This document shows, in pieces, positions 8,402 to 17,829 of a stretch of DNA of 42,779 nucleotides (positions are counted from its first letter, which is position 1; every line of letters begins with the position of its first letter). The stretch comes from Arsenophonus melophagi. Lineage in GTDB: Bacteria > Pseudomonadota > Gammaproteobacteria > Enterobacterales > Enterobacteriaceae. A program made the position numbers and the translations under genes. The stretch covers positions 1-42,779 of the forward strand of contig JAVYJS010000010.1 of NCBI GenBank assembly GCA_032378655.1. Reading direction: 5' to 3'. Under the pieces are notes generated by a model. It saw only the letters and a program-made list of their open reading frames with translations. It was not told the origin of the DNA and made no database searches.

Positions 8402-9922
8402 TTATTTACTAGATTTACTAGGTCGCAATTCTGGAAATAGAATAACATCACGAATGGTATGGTTATCTGTTAATAACATGATCATTCGATCAATACCAAT
8501 ACCTAAACCCGCCGTGGGTGGAAGCCCATACTCTAATGCAGTAATATAGTCTTTATCATAAAACATTGATATGTCATCACCTACATCTTTCTGATGCATC
8601 TGCTCAGAAAATCGTTTAGCTTGATCTTCTGCATCATTTAGTTCAGAAAATCCATTGCCAATTTCATAACCACCAATAAAACATTCAAATCGATCAGCAA
8701 TAAATGGATTTTTATCATTACGACGAGCTAACGGAGATACTTCGGTTGGATATTCGGTAATAAATGTTGGTTGGATTAGATGGTTTTCTGCTACTGCTTC
8801 AAAAATCTTATATTGTAGGCGTCCTAAACCCCAGCCTGTTTCTGGTTCAATATTAAGTGATTGAATGATTGATATTGCTTTATTTATATCATCCAAATCA
8901 TCCAGTGTTGTTTCTGCACGATATTTTACTATGGCTTCTTTCATACTCATTTTACTAAATGGCTGCTCAAAATCAAATAGATACTTGCCATATTTTACTT
9001 TAGTTGTACCCAATACTTCTTGTGTTACCGTTCGGAATAACTCCTCAGTTAATGTAATGAGATTTTTGTAATCAGCATAGGCCATATAAAGTTCCATCAT
9101 TGTAAATTCTGGATGATGTTTTGCGGAAATACCTTCATTACGAAAATTACGATTAATTTCAAAAACTCGCTCAAATCCACCAATCACTAAACGTTTTAAA
9201 TAAAGTTCTGGTGCTATACGTAGATACATATCAATATCTAACATATTATGATGAGTAATAAATGGACGCGCTGATGCACCTCCAGGTATAGTCTGGATCA
9301 TAGGTGTCTCAACTTCCATAAAATCTTTACTAATCATAAAGTTACGTACAGCAGATAGCATACGTGAACGAGTAATAAAAGTACGTCGTGTTCGATCATT
9401 CGCAATGAGATCAAGATAACGTTGGCGATAACGGATTTCCTGATCTACGAGCCCATGGAATTTATCTGGAAAAGGGCGTAATGCTTTAGTTAATAAGCAC
9501 ATTTCATAACCATGAATGGTTAACTCACCTGTTTTTGTTTTGAATAATTTACCTTTAACGCCAAGAATATCTCCAAGATCCCATTTCTTAAATTTTTCAT
9601 TATAGATCCCTTCAGGTAAATCATTGCAAGAAGTATAAATCTGAATCCGTCCTCCCATATCTTGTAAGGTAGCAAAAGAAGCTTTGCCCATTATACGACG
9701 TGTGATCATTCTTCCGGCAATAGATACATCAATATTCATTGCAATAAGTTGTTGCGCAGTATAATCCCCATATTTGTCATATAAATCACTAGATAAATAT
9801 TCCCGTCGAAAGTTATTAGGAAAAGCAATGCCATTAACACGCAATCTAGCTAATTTTTCTCGACGAGTTCTTAATTCATTATTAAATAAAAGGTTCTGTT
9901 TAGAACTCAGTTTTTGATGCAT
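8402..9922 (-). CDS. lysS: Lysyl-tRNA synthetase, class II
   Basis: LysRS charges tRNA-Lys in the cytosol. The 506 residues align throughout with E. coli LysS (505). The N-terminal OB-fold anticodon-binding domain includes AGRMMTRR-like AGRMITRRIMGKASF at about 90. The class II catalytic core follows, with motif 2 FRNEGIS and motif 3 GLGIGIDRMIM near the C-terminus. The first 15 residues (MHQKLSSKQNLLFNN) diverge from E. coli before NELRTRREKLA, as is usual for this end. GAGGGG lies about 4 nt before the ATG. It follows prfB after 7 nt, the conserved prfB-lysS pair. No clear terminator follows; an 8-bp hairpin at 8350-8368 is the nearest structure. Confidence 0.97.
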   Translation of the reverse strand: MHQKLSSKQNLLFNNELRTRREKLARLRVNGIAFPNNFRREYLSSDLYDKYGDYTAQQLIAMNIDVSIAGRMITRRIMGKASFATLQDMGGRIQIYTSCNDLPEGIYNEKFKKWDLGDILGVKGKLFKTKTGELTIHGYEMCLLTKALRPFPDKFHGLVDQEIRYRQRYLDLIANDRTRRTFITRSRMLSAVRNFMISKDFMEVETPMIQTIPGGASARPFITHHNMLDIDMYLRIAPELYLKRLVIGGFERVFEINRNFRNEGISAKHHPEFTMMELYMAYADYKNLITLTEELFRTVTQEVLGTTKVKYGKYLFDFEQPFSKMSMKEAIVKYRAETTLDDLDDINKAISIIQSLNIEPETGWGLGRLQYKIFEAVAENHLIQPTFITEYPTEVSPLARRNDKNPFIADRFECFIGGYEIGNGFSELNDAEDQAKRFSEQMHQKDVGDDISMFYDKDYITALEYGLPPTAGLGIGIDRMIMLLTDNHTIRDVILFPELRPSKSSK

Positions 9923-9929
9923 TTTCCCC

Positions 9930-11027
9930 TCATAAGCCAGCTTTTAAACTTGCTTCAATGAATTTATCAAGATCGCCATTAAGTACAGCTTGGGTATTAC
10001 GATTTTCAACGCCAGTACGTAAATCTTTAATTCGAGAATCATCTAGCACATAAGAACGAATTTGACTACCCCATCCAATATCAGATTTATTTTCTTCCAA
10101 TATTTTTTTATCGGCATCTTTCTTTTGCGTTGCAAGTTTATATAATTTTGCTTTTAGCTGTTTTAAAGCCTGATCTTTATTCTTATGTTGTGAACGCTCA
10201 TTCTGACATTGAGTAACAATGCCTGTTGGTATATGTGTTATACGTACCGCTGACTCCGTTTTATTAACATGTTGCCCACCTGCTCCTGATGCGCGATAAA
10301 CATCAATATACAAATCTATGGGATTGATTTCAATATTAATATCATCATCTACTTCTGGATAAATAAAAGCTGCACTAAAAGAGGTATGTCGACGCCCACT
10401 TGAATCAAAAGGGCTTTTACGTACTAATCGATGAACACCTGTTTCAGTACGGAACCAACCATATGCATACTCACCGATAATTTTTATCGTAGCAGATTTT
10501 AAACCAGCCACTTCGCCATCTAGCTCTTCAATAATCTTGGTTTGAAACCCTTTTGAATCAGCCCAGCGTAGATACATACGCATTAACATACTAGCCCAAT
10601 CTTGTGCTTCTGTTCCACCAGAACCTGCTTGCAAATCAAGATAACAATTAGCACGATCATGTTTACCTGAAAACATACGGCAAAATTCTAATTTGCCTAA
10701 CTTTCTTTCCAAGTGCACTAATTCTGTTACTGCCTCATTAAAAACTTCTTCATCATTGCCTTCTATTGCCAGATCAAGTAACCAGGATACATCATGTAAA
10801 CCTTTTATTAAAAGATCGATGCCTTTTACAATCGCTTCAAGAGCAGCACGTTCCTTAGTCAAAACTTTCACTTGAGCATATTCATGCCATATATTGGTCC
10901 GTTTTAGCTCTTTGTTTATTACCTCCAAACGCTCTTTCTTAGCATTATAGTCAAAGATGCCCCTCAAGATCCTAGTTCGTTCAGATAGATTCTGAATCTG
11001 ATTTTTGATTAGATGAATCTCAAACAT
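9930..11027 (-). CDS. prfB: Peptide chain release factor 2, single frame
   Basis: RF2 ends translation at UGA and UAA codons. The 365-residue product matches E. coli RF2 end to end. The stop-codon recognition motif SPF is at 205-207 and the peptidyl-hydrolysis GGQ motif at 250-252. E. coli prfB needs a programmed +1 frameshift at an in-frame UGA after codon 25. Here residues 22-27 read RGIFDY straight through, because one base is missing between the AGGGG element and CTTTGAC. The gene is therefore expressed without frameshifting. It is followed after 7 nt by lysS. Upstream is a 254-nt spacer to recJ, so it may have its own promoter. Confidence 0.97.
   Translation of the reverse strand: MFEIHLIKNQIQNLSERTRILRGIFDYNAKKERLEVINKELKRTNIWHEYAQVKVLTKERAALEAIVKGIDLLIKGLHDVSWLLDLAIEGNDEEVFNEAVTELVHLERKLGKLEFCRMFSGKHDRANCYLDLQAGSGGTEAQDWASMLMRMYLRWADSKGFQTKIIEELDGEVAGLKSATIKIIGEYAYGWFRTETGVHRLVRKSPFDSSGRRHTSFSAAFIYPEVDDDINIEINPIDLYIDVYRASGAGGQHVNKTESAVRITHIPTGIVTQCQNERSQHKNKDQALKQLKAKLYKLATQKKDADKKILEENKSDIGWGSQIRSYVLDDSRIKDLRTGVENRNTQAVLNGDLDKFIEASLKAGL
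10950..10964 (-). promoter_or_regulatory. Relic of the RF2 programmed-frameshift site, now in frame
   Basis: On the coding strand this reads AGG GGC ATC TTT GAC. The E. coli site reads AGG GGG TAT CTT TGA C. The Shine-Dalgarno-like AGGGG and the slippery CTTTGAC both remain, but the spacing is one base shorter, so TGA is no longer in the reading frame. The E. coli comparison is from memory of the well-studied site. Confidence 0.85.
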
Positions 11028-11281
11028 GGTTTATATATTTATATTTTCTAAAAGTCATAAAGATATCTTGTTTATTGAAGCGGATCTAGTTGCTGTATGG
11101 GAATTTTTTGGTAATACGCTGTATAATAACGTATTTAGAGGTTAAAACAACCAATGTAGTCCATGAAAGTAACATTATAAATAGCGCCGCTTAATGTAGG
11201 GATTCGTGCATACCGTGAACAACATGTTGCATAATAATAAAAAATTGCAACCTTTTCCACTTTAAGTAAATAACAATGGTT

Positions 11282-13024
11282 TTAGCTTATGGACTCTTCA
11301 GAAGGCCAAAAATGTTGAATAAGTAACTGAATATTACGATTACCACGATATTCATTGACATCTAGTTTATAAACTAATTCAACTATTTTTATGCTATGAT
11401 CAGGCCAATATGTAGTATCAATATTAAAGGCAATACCCTCTATCAAAGCACCGCCAACTAGAGGTTCTAAAAGCATTTTTAAATGATTATCTCCAACAAG
11501 ACGCTGTTGTAGTAACTTAAATTTTCCATCAAAAATAGGCTCAGGAAAAGCCTCTCCCCATGGACCAGCATTTCTGATGAGTTCAGCCATATCTAAAGAT
11601 AACTCTTCATTATTGAGCTCACCATCACTCCAAATTACCGCTTCAAGCGTATTATGATCCAATGATTCTGTAATTAAATTAGAAAAGTGTTCTTGAAACT
11701 GACTAAATTTACGCTCCTTAAGCGTTAATCCTGCAGCCATAGCGTGGCCGCCAAATGTTAAAATTAATCCTGGATTTAGTGTATTTAAACGTTCTAGTGC
11801 ATCTAGCAAATGTAATCCATGGATAGAGCGCCCAGAGCCTTTTAAAATCCCTTTACCTACTGATGCAAAGACGATAACAGGACGATGAAAACGCTCTTTA
11901 ATTCTTGAAGCCAATATTCCAGATACTCCTTGATGCCATTGTGGATGATAAAGAACTAGACCATTTGGTATGTGATGATATTTTTTTTCTGTTTCTGAAA
12001 AGATATGTAAAGCTTCTTGTTGCATATCTTGCTCAATTTTGCGACGAGTGCGATTTAAACTATCTAATTTATTAGCTAATTTCCTAGCATAAACAATATT
12101 ATCGGTCAATAGCACTTCCACACCGATTGACATATCATCTAATCTTCCAGCAGCATTCAGTAGTGGCCCGATGAAGAAACCTAAATCATTGGCAACGATA
12201 CGGCTAACATTACATTTAGAAACTTCAATCAAAGCTTTGATGCCAATACAACCTCTGCCAGTCCGAATGCGATTTAAACCTTGATAGACTAAGATACGAT
12301 TATTCTTATCTAAGGGAGCAACATCAGCTACTGTCCCTAATGCTACTAAATCTAATAATTCAGCCAAATTAGGTATCTTGTTCAATGTCTTTGAAAACCA
12401 ACCAGCCTGGAGCAATGCAGCACGTAAGGCTGACATCAAATAAAAACTAACACCAACACCAGATAGGGCTTTTGATGGAAAATGACAATCAGCTAAATTA
12501 GGATTAATAATTGCTTCTGCACAAGGTAGGTTTTTACCTGGTAAATGATGGTCGGTAATTATCACTTTTATATCATTTTGATGAGCAAACGAAACTCCTT
12601 CATAGGAAGATATACCATTATCAACGGTAATAATAAGTTGTGCTTTTTTTTTAATAACTTCCTCAACAACTTGAGGGCTCAGACCATAGCCACCTTCCAA
12701 CCTATTGGGTATAAAATAATCAAAATAACGATATCCCATTGCATTAAGAGCTCTCAGTGTTAATGCTGTACTCGTTGCACCATCAACGTCGAAGTCACCC
12801 ACTACAATAATCTGCCAATTTTCATTCAAAGCTGTCATCAATAACCGAACCGCGGTTTTAATACCATTCAGTGATTTGTAATGCAGTAATCCTTTGGCAC
12901 TTGTTTCTAATTCATGTTCTGAGAGAACACCTCTCATAGCATATAAACGGCGTAACAATGGAGATAAATTAGCAGGAAGATGACTATCATCTGCTTGCGG
13001 TCTGCGACGAAACTGTATTTTCAT
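11282..13024 (-). CDS. recJ: Single-stranded-DNA-specific 5'-3' exonuclease RecJ
   Basis: RecJ degrades single-stranded DNA 5' to 3' in RecF-pathway recombination, mismatch repair and base-excision repair. The 580 residues match E. coli RecJ (577). The DHH-family metal motifs are intact: GDFDVDG at 76-82, VDNGIS around 135, and TDHHLPG around 157-163. The DHHA1 motif FGGHAMAAGL is in the C-terminal half, and the OB-fold tail ends in an ELVYKLDVNEYRGNR-type segment. The ribosome site is weak. The upstream E. coli partners xerD and dsbC are missing; the next 2.5 kb is a gene desert. It reads toward prfB and lysS, in the usual order. Confidence 0.96.
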   Translation of the reverse strand: MKIQFRRRPQADDSHLPANLSPLLRRLYAMRGVLSEHELETSAKGLLHYKSLNGIKTAVRLLMTALNENWQIIVVGDFDVDGATSTALTLRALNAMGYRYFDYFIPNRLEGGYGLSPQVVEEVIKKKAQLIITVDNGISSYEGVSFAHQNDIKVIITDHHLPGKNLPCAEAIINPNLADCHFPSKALSGVGVSFYLMSALRAALLQAGWFSKTLNKIPNLAELLDLVALGTVADVAPLDKNNRILVYQGLNRIRTGRGCIGIKALIEVSKCNVSRIVANDLGFFIGPLLNAAGRLDDMSIGVEVLLTDNIVYARKLANKLDSLNRTRRKIEQDMQQEALHIFSETEKKYHHIPNGLVLYHPQWHQGVSGILASRIKERFHRPVIVFASVGKGILKGSGRSIHGLHLLDALERLNTLNPGLILTFGGHAMAAGLTLKERKFSQFQEHFSNLITESLDHNTLEAVIWSDGELNNEELSLDMAELIRNAGPWGEAFPEPIFDGKFKLLQQRLVGDNHLKMLLEPLVGGALIEGIAFNIDTTYWPDHSIKIVELVYKLDVNEYRGNRNIQLLIQHFWPSEESIS

Positions 13025-13347
13025 ATTTATTGTTAACTCATATTTTATTTATTTTTATTTATTAAATGTTTCTTATTCTTTAACTGTATTCTCTAGGATT
13101 ATCGAATGAGGTATTAGTGTACTAGCTTCTATAAAATGTATGTTCTATTAATACTTAGCATATAATCAGTATTATATTGCGTCGCATAATCTCAACTGTT
13201 TGCATTATTAAATTTGAAAATTCTTGTTCATTTAACCAATGATATGCTCATAGGGCCTTCAATCATCACTATATCTTGAGGATTAATCTATGGTTTTCTT
13301 GACTTATAGTTAAGAGCATTACAAGTAATGTTACTGTATAGTAGTAC

Positions 13348-13393
13348 AGCTTTATTAAAGTAATTTTTATTAAAAAATTACTTTAATAAAGCT
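13348..13393. repeat. 21-bp perfect inverted repeat, 4-nt loop
   Basis: Left arm 13348-13368 starts AGCTTTATTAAAGTAATTTT; right arm 13373-13393 is its exact complement, and the loop is ATTA. The arm is pure low-complexity AT apart from AGCTT, but 21 perfect pairs are not expected by chance. Confidence 0.9.
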
Positions 13394-14884
13394 TCAATCA
13401 ACATCAATAAGTACTATAAAAATTTGATCATGAAATATTAAAATAAAATCTGCTTTAACGCTATCTACTATTCTCAATTTTAAATCATAAAATATAGCAT
13501 TTTAATAAATCCTTATCGGCTTGAATTTTCTTTAATGGTTCCATAATTAGATAATGCAGAATTTGATACTGAAGAAAGAAGATTAACAAATCATACAAAA
13601 TATACTTGAACATTACTTCATTTCGCGGATGACATTGCATGTCATTTTCTCATTTGCTCTGTGGCAACATGGATATAGATCTATGTCATAGAAAGACTGT
13701 TATGTTCCAAAAAAACATTTATACCACACGTATATCTACGTCATGATTTAAGAAAATCTACAACCAATGCATGTCTTAATACATGCTAAGAAAGTTTTGT
13801 GTTATTAATTCAGAATTATAAAGAATATTTAATGAAATACCAAAAAGTCTATCATGTCATTTTATGTCTTGCTTATTCGAAAATCACATTTTATTACTTA
13901 GTCTATAAGATAGAATAAAATTGAACCATGTTGCATTAAATGAGTTTTTAACTAAAACCTATTCAGACAAAATAGCAATCATTGTTTTTTTACCTTTTCT
14001 CACTACCCGAATAATACATGAGAGCAAATTCACATGTGCTAATGTTAGTTAAATCAGTTAAAATACGTAATCCAAATGCATAAAACACCTAAAGTATGGT
14101 TTTCTATCTCAGTTCAATTGAGATCATGAGTGATAAGAATATTCAATTAATCTTTAATTTAATTTTTATTAAAATTTTTAAGTAGCCGTTTTGAAAATTT
14201 AGTCGCTAACAATTGTGTCTTTGGATCATTGTTATATGATTTCATGATAGAAATACTGGAATACCTGTCTTAATAGACAGTAAGTAAATAAATCGAAATT
14301 GTTACTTTATCGCTACTTTCTATGTGTTCGAACAGAAAATATTGTAAATCCATAACGTCTATCTTAGATAGCTCATAACCATGATAATGTAACCAGTGAA
14401 CTCATATTTCTAAGTCAGCACGATAAGAAGAAAAACGTACTGGCAACGAAGTCATACTCAAGATAAGTAATATCAAAAACTGCTCTATTAATGGATAGAC
14501 TGTCTTTATGTTCAGTGGACATAGCAGTTATTCATAATAAATTGATTCCATTTGCTGGTTCTTTCTAAACCAATAAGAAACAAATGAAGTACAATAACCT
14601 GTATAGTATATTGATAAGTTATGTAATTCCATGAACTATTCAGTATGGTTAATAGAGCATGGTTGACAGTATGCATCCGTGAAGATACAGCTACTTAAGT
14701 CTCTGTATCATACAGACTGATTCCGTCTCTATATAAAGACGGTGTTTTTAAAAAAATAGATTAGGATCTATTCATATTATGGGAATAATGTTGTGTTTTC
14801 TGTTTATGTGGATAATCTAATATCACCTATTTGGTCTTAAACGGTGTTTTATGATTTTTTTTAGCAAAATTACAGGTTACCCTC

Positions 14885-14908
14885 ATTATTTTTAATTATA
14901 AAAATAAT
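14885..14908. repeat. 10-bp AT-only inverted repeat
   Basis: ATTATTTTTA (14885-14894) pairs with TAAAAATAAT (14899-14908) around ATTA. It overlaps a 16-bp self-complementary stretch on its right (ATAATAAGCTTATTAT). In DNA this AT-rich it may be fortuitous. Confidence 0.55.
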
Positions 14909-15085
14909 AAGCTTATTATCCCTTAAATGGTGACTCATAATTACATTGATAGGCTAATTTCTTAAAGTTTTTGAGATATACAAAAGATCATGAAATAATA
15001 TATTAAATTCATATTTAATCGTTAGTAGTTTCCTTCTAGATCCTGGAAGGAGTTAAGATAGCATGATATTTAAAGCTGATGTCTC

Positions 15086-15149
15086 TTTTTCTTTATTTTG
15101 AAAACTTTTCAGGATACACATCCTTAAAAGTTTTCAAAATAAAGAAAAA
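15086..15149. repeat. Long inverted repeat: 24 + 5 bp arms with one mismatch
   Basis: Arm 15086-15109 pairs perfectly with 15126-15149. After a single C/T mismatch (15110, 15125) five more pairs follow (AGGAT 15111-15115 with ATCCT 15120-15124), leaving loop ACAC. It is one of the longest hairpins in the window, and no gene lies within 400 nt. Confidence 0.9.
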
Positions 15150-15464
15150 CATCTCTAACACTGCGACCAGCATTCTGGAACCTCTACCAATACTTCTTTT
15201 ATGAAGTAAAATCAGTGCTGATATAAAGCAATCATTTATCCTTTTTTATAAAGGATTATCTTTCTTGTATTGAAAGATCTTAGCACATATAATTACCGCC
15301 AATCCAATTACTATCTGGTTATCTTTATTACTGCTTCTTGATAGTACTTTTATTCATGTTATCATGTTTTATCAATTACAGTGTATCACTCTCCGCATGT
15401 AAGATATTACAGAATTCATTAGGAATGATGACACAAATAAATAATATTAAAATACAATAAGTCA

Positions 15465-15512
15465 TTTCTATATTTGCTCCTAGTTTTATCCTGCTAGGAG
15501 CAAATATAGAAA
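15465..15512. repeat. 19-bp perfect inverted repeat downstream of metK
   Basis: TTTCTATATTTGCTCCTAG (15465-15483) pairs with 15494-15512 across a 10-nt loop. It lies about 50 nt past the metK stop on the metK coding strand, where a terminator would be expected. No T-run follows on that strand, so it may instead protect the 3' end. Confidence 0.8.
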
Positions 15513-15561
15513 GAGCGTGATCTCGCTACCTGTTATTTTAACAGCATCATATAATGAACCA

Positions 15562-16719
15562 TTAATTAGTTAATCCTGCGGCCGCACGAAGATCAGTGAC
15601 TTTATCTATTTTTTCCCATGGAAATTGAGAACGTCCAAAATGGCCATATGCTGCAGTTTGATGGTAAATAGGTTGCAATAAATCAAGCATTTTTACTAGT
15701 CCATAAGGGCGTAGATCAAAAATTTCATTGACTAAATGAATTAGAGTTTCATTAGCTATTTTTTCTGTACCGAAAGTTTCAATCATTATGGATGTTGGCT
15801 CAGCAATACCAATTGCATATGAAATTTGAATTTCACAACGATCTGCAAGTTTTGCGGCAACAATATTTTTTGCTACATAACGTGCAGCATAAGCAGCAGA
15901 GCGATCAACTTTAGAGGGATCTTTGCCAGAAAAAGCTCCTCCGCCATGGTGGGCCATGCCACCATATGTATCGACAATAATTTTACGTCCAGTTAAACCA
16001 CAATCGCCCATTGGGCCTCCTATAACAAAACGGCCTGTTGGATTAATAAAATATTTGGTATTTTTATTAATCCATTCTTCTGGTAATACTGGCTTAATAA
16101 TTTCATCCATTACACCTTCCAATAAGGTTACTTGTTTAATTTCTTCAGCATGTTGAGTAGATAAGACAATCGTATCAATGCCCACTATTTTAGTATTTTC
16201 ATACCGAAAAGTAATTTGGCTTTTAGCATCTGGTCGTAACCAGGGCAGTGTGCCGTTTTTTCGAACTTTAGCTTGGCGTTCAACTAATCTATGAGCATAA
16301 GTAATTGGTGCTGGCATAAAAACATCAGTTTCATTATTAGCATAACCAAACATAATTCCTTGATCCCCAGCTCCTTGTTCAAAGGGATTCGCGCGATCAA
16401 CACCCTGATTAATATCAGGAGATTGTTTTCCAATTGCACTAATAACAGCACAAGAGTTAGTATCAAAACCCATATCAGAGCTAGTGTAACCAATTTCGCG
16501 TATTGTACGCCGTGTAATTTCTTCAATATCCACCCAAGCACTTGTTGTAATTTCACCACCTACTATTACCATACCTGTTTTTACGTAAGTTTCACAGGCA
16601 ACGCGTGCTTGCAGATCTTGTGCAATAATGGCATCCAGAACTGCATCGGAAATTTGGTCAGCAATTTTATCAGGATGTCCTTCTGAAACAGATTCAGAAG
16701 TAAAAAGATGTACCGCCAT
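15562..16719 (-). CDS. metK: S-adenosylmethionine synthetase
   Basis: MetK makes S-adenosylmethionine from methionine and ATP. The product serves methylases, including RsmH in this window. The 385 residues match E. coli MetK (384) along the whole length. The substrate motif GHPDKIADQISDA starts at residue 14, and the PPi-binding segment GGGAFSGKDPSKVDRSAAY is intact. FDLRPYGL and AAYGHFGR are conserved near the C-terminus. It stands alone between two gene deserts, without the speA, speB or galP neighbours of E. coli. The upstream region contains a short dyad (16760-16775) and a 27-bp perfect hairpin (16826-16885). The ribosome site is weak (AAAGATC). Confidence 0.97.
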   Translation of the reverse strand: MAVHLFTSESVSEGHPDKIADQISDAVLDAIIAQDLQARVACETYVKTGMVIVGGEITTSAWVDIEEITRRTIREIGYTSSDMGFDTNSCAVISAIGKQSPDINQGVDRANPFEQGAGDQGIMFGYANNETDVFMPAPITYAHRLVERQAKVRKNGTLPWLRPDAKSQITFRYENTKIVGIDTIVLSTQHAEEIKQVTLLEGVMDEIIKPVLPEEWINKNTKYFINPTGRFVIGGPMGDCGLTGRKIIVDTYGGMAHHGGGAFSGKDPSKVDRSAAYAARYVAKNIVAAKLADRCEIQISYAIGIAEPTSIMIETFGTEKIANETLIHLVNEIFDLRPYGLVKMLDLLQPIYHQTAAYGHFGRSQFPWEKIDKVTDLRAAAGLTN

Positions 16720-16759
16720 AGATCTTTGAATACCTTAAAATTTGGAGAAACTGCATTAA

Positions 16760-16775
16760 CTGGATGACTATCCAG
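16760..16775. repeat. Small dyad in the metK leader
   Basis: CTGGAT and ATCCAG pair around a 4-nt centre, 41 nt upstream of the metK start. Its position suits an operator, but it does not resemble tandem MetJ boxes (AGACGTCT), so no regulator is assigned. Confidence 0.3.
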
Positions 16776-16825
16776 ATATTTATTTTAATTTTAATTTAAT
16801 ACTAAGGCTAGTTGTTTTTATATTT

Positions 16826-16885
16826 AAAAGTTCAATTTCTGAATAGAGATAAATTTCGTTATCTCTATTCAGAAATTGAACTTTT
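16826..16885. repeat. 27-bp perfect inverted repeat, 6-nt loop
   Basis: The left arm 16826-16852 begins AAAAGTTCAATTTCTGAATA; the right arm 16859-16885 is its exact reverse complement, and the loop is ATTTCG. It is the longest uninterrupted hairpin in the window. It lies about 107 nt upstream of the metK start, in its possible promoter or leader region. Confidence 0.92.
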
Positions 16886-16905
16886 CTTCCAATCAAGGTA
16901 TAAAT

Positions 16906-16941
16906 AACATGATAAATGGTTGACTTCGTGTTTATCATGTT
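16906..16941. repeat. 11-bp inverted repeat, 14-nt loop
   Basis: AACATGATAAA (16906-16916) pairs with TTTATCATGTT (16931-16941). It lies directly beside the 27-bp hairpin. Confidence 0.75.
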
Positions 16942-17297
16942 GATATACGATATACAGTATTATACTGATGCTATTTTAATTTAGCATAGCGCATTTCTGT
17001 AATGCACTCCAACACTAACTATTCGTATCTTTAGATGAATATGTAATTTCCATGATTAATAAATAGTACATGACCAATCATTTATGATCAATTAATATAG
17101 CTTCATTTTTATACACCGATGTTCATTGTCTTGCTCCATATTTATGCTCAAAGTTGCAAATATGGTACGCGGTTAAAAGAAAGTACAATCATGTATTAAT
17201 AAGTGATTGTTGTTTTTAAAAACAAATTATTATTGCTAATAACTCTCGTTAATTAAAAAGAGTTATTACTTTTTCTAAAGTAGAAAGAAACCTATTA

Positions 17298-17319
17298 AGG
17301 TATATTCGCCAATATACCT
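17298..17319. repeat. 9-bp inverted repeat, 4-nt loop
   Basis: AGGTATATT (17298-17306) pairs with AATATACCT (17311-17319) around CGCC. No T-run. Confidence 0.6.
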
Positions 17320-17534
17320 GTATTAATCTAGCAATCCATGCACATGTTAGACAAAGTTACTTCCTATGTTAATTTTATAACATAAATAATGCCTTCAGAA
17401 GACATGTTCTATAACTTTAGAAGTCTTCTGGTACATGTGAAATAAAGGTTTTTGAATGGCATTTCTTCATGGGTAATAATCTTATATTATAGAGAAAATG
17501 ATATAGATGATTAGCAATTGATCAGATTTTACCA

Positions 17535-17584
17535 TCAAAGCGGTTCAGACTTCGGATGAATATCCGAAGTCTGAACCGCTTTGA
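17535..17584. repeat. 23-bp perfect GC-rich inverted repeat, 4-nt loop
   Basis: Arms 17535-17557 (starting TCAAAGCGGTTCAGACTTCG) and 17562-17584 are exact complements, and the loop is GAAT. The arms are about half G+C in DNA that is otherwise strongly AT-rich, so the hairpin stands out. No T-run follows immediately (GTTCATATAAATAAAAATTTTTT), so it does not read as a normal terminator. Confidence 0.92.
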
Positions 17585-17829
17585 GTTCATATAAATAAAA
17601 ATTTTTTCTAAATTAGAATCATGTAACACTTCATTTGATCTGAAGTGAATCTTGGAGTTACTATATAATGACATTATCCTTATATATGTTTTTTGATTTT
17701 CAAGCCATAAAATGTTATTAATTTCATTAACAACTAAGAATCATAAGATGGAACTTTGTAATAGAGTAATATGATCCATTATGAATTTACTACCTTACAA
17801 TATTTTAAAGTAAGTATTTTTATGTGCTC

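Larger units (their letters stand above)
13025..15561. other. Gene desert between recJ and metK
   Basis: About 2.5 kb with no convincing gene on either strand. In E. coli dozens of genes separate recJ and metK, so this is probably a deletion scar plus ruins. It holds strong hairpins at 13348-13393, 14885-14908, 15086-15149 and 15465-15512, adjacent small ones at 15238-15256 and 15258-15278, and several 6-7 bp ones (for example around 13629-13645). I looked for 6S RNA, RNase P RNA and tRNA signatures and saw none. Confidence 0.6.

Noticed and set aside
14731..14760. Hairpin CCGTCT/AGACGG followed by GTGTTTTT as a terminator
   Set aside because: Only a 6-bp stem with a long loop and no linked gene; too weak to support.
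16284..16686. Long open frames in other frames and strands of metK
   Set aside because: They are shadows of metK, whose own frame matches its family throughout.
16760..16775. MetJ operator upstream of metK
   Set aside because: The dyad does not contain recognisable tandem AGACGTCT-like boxes.
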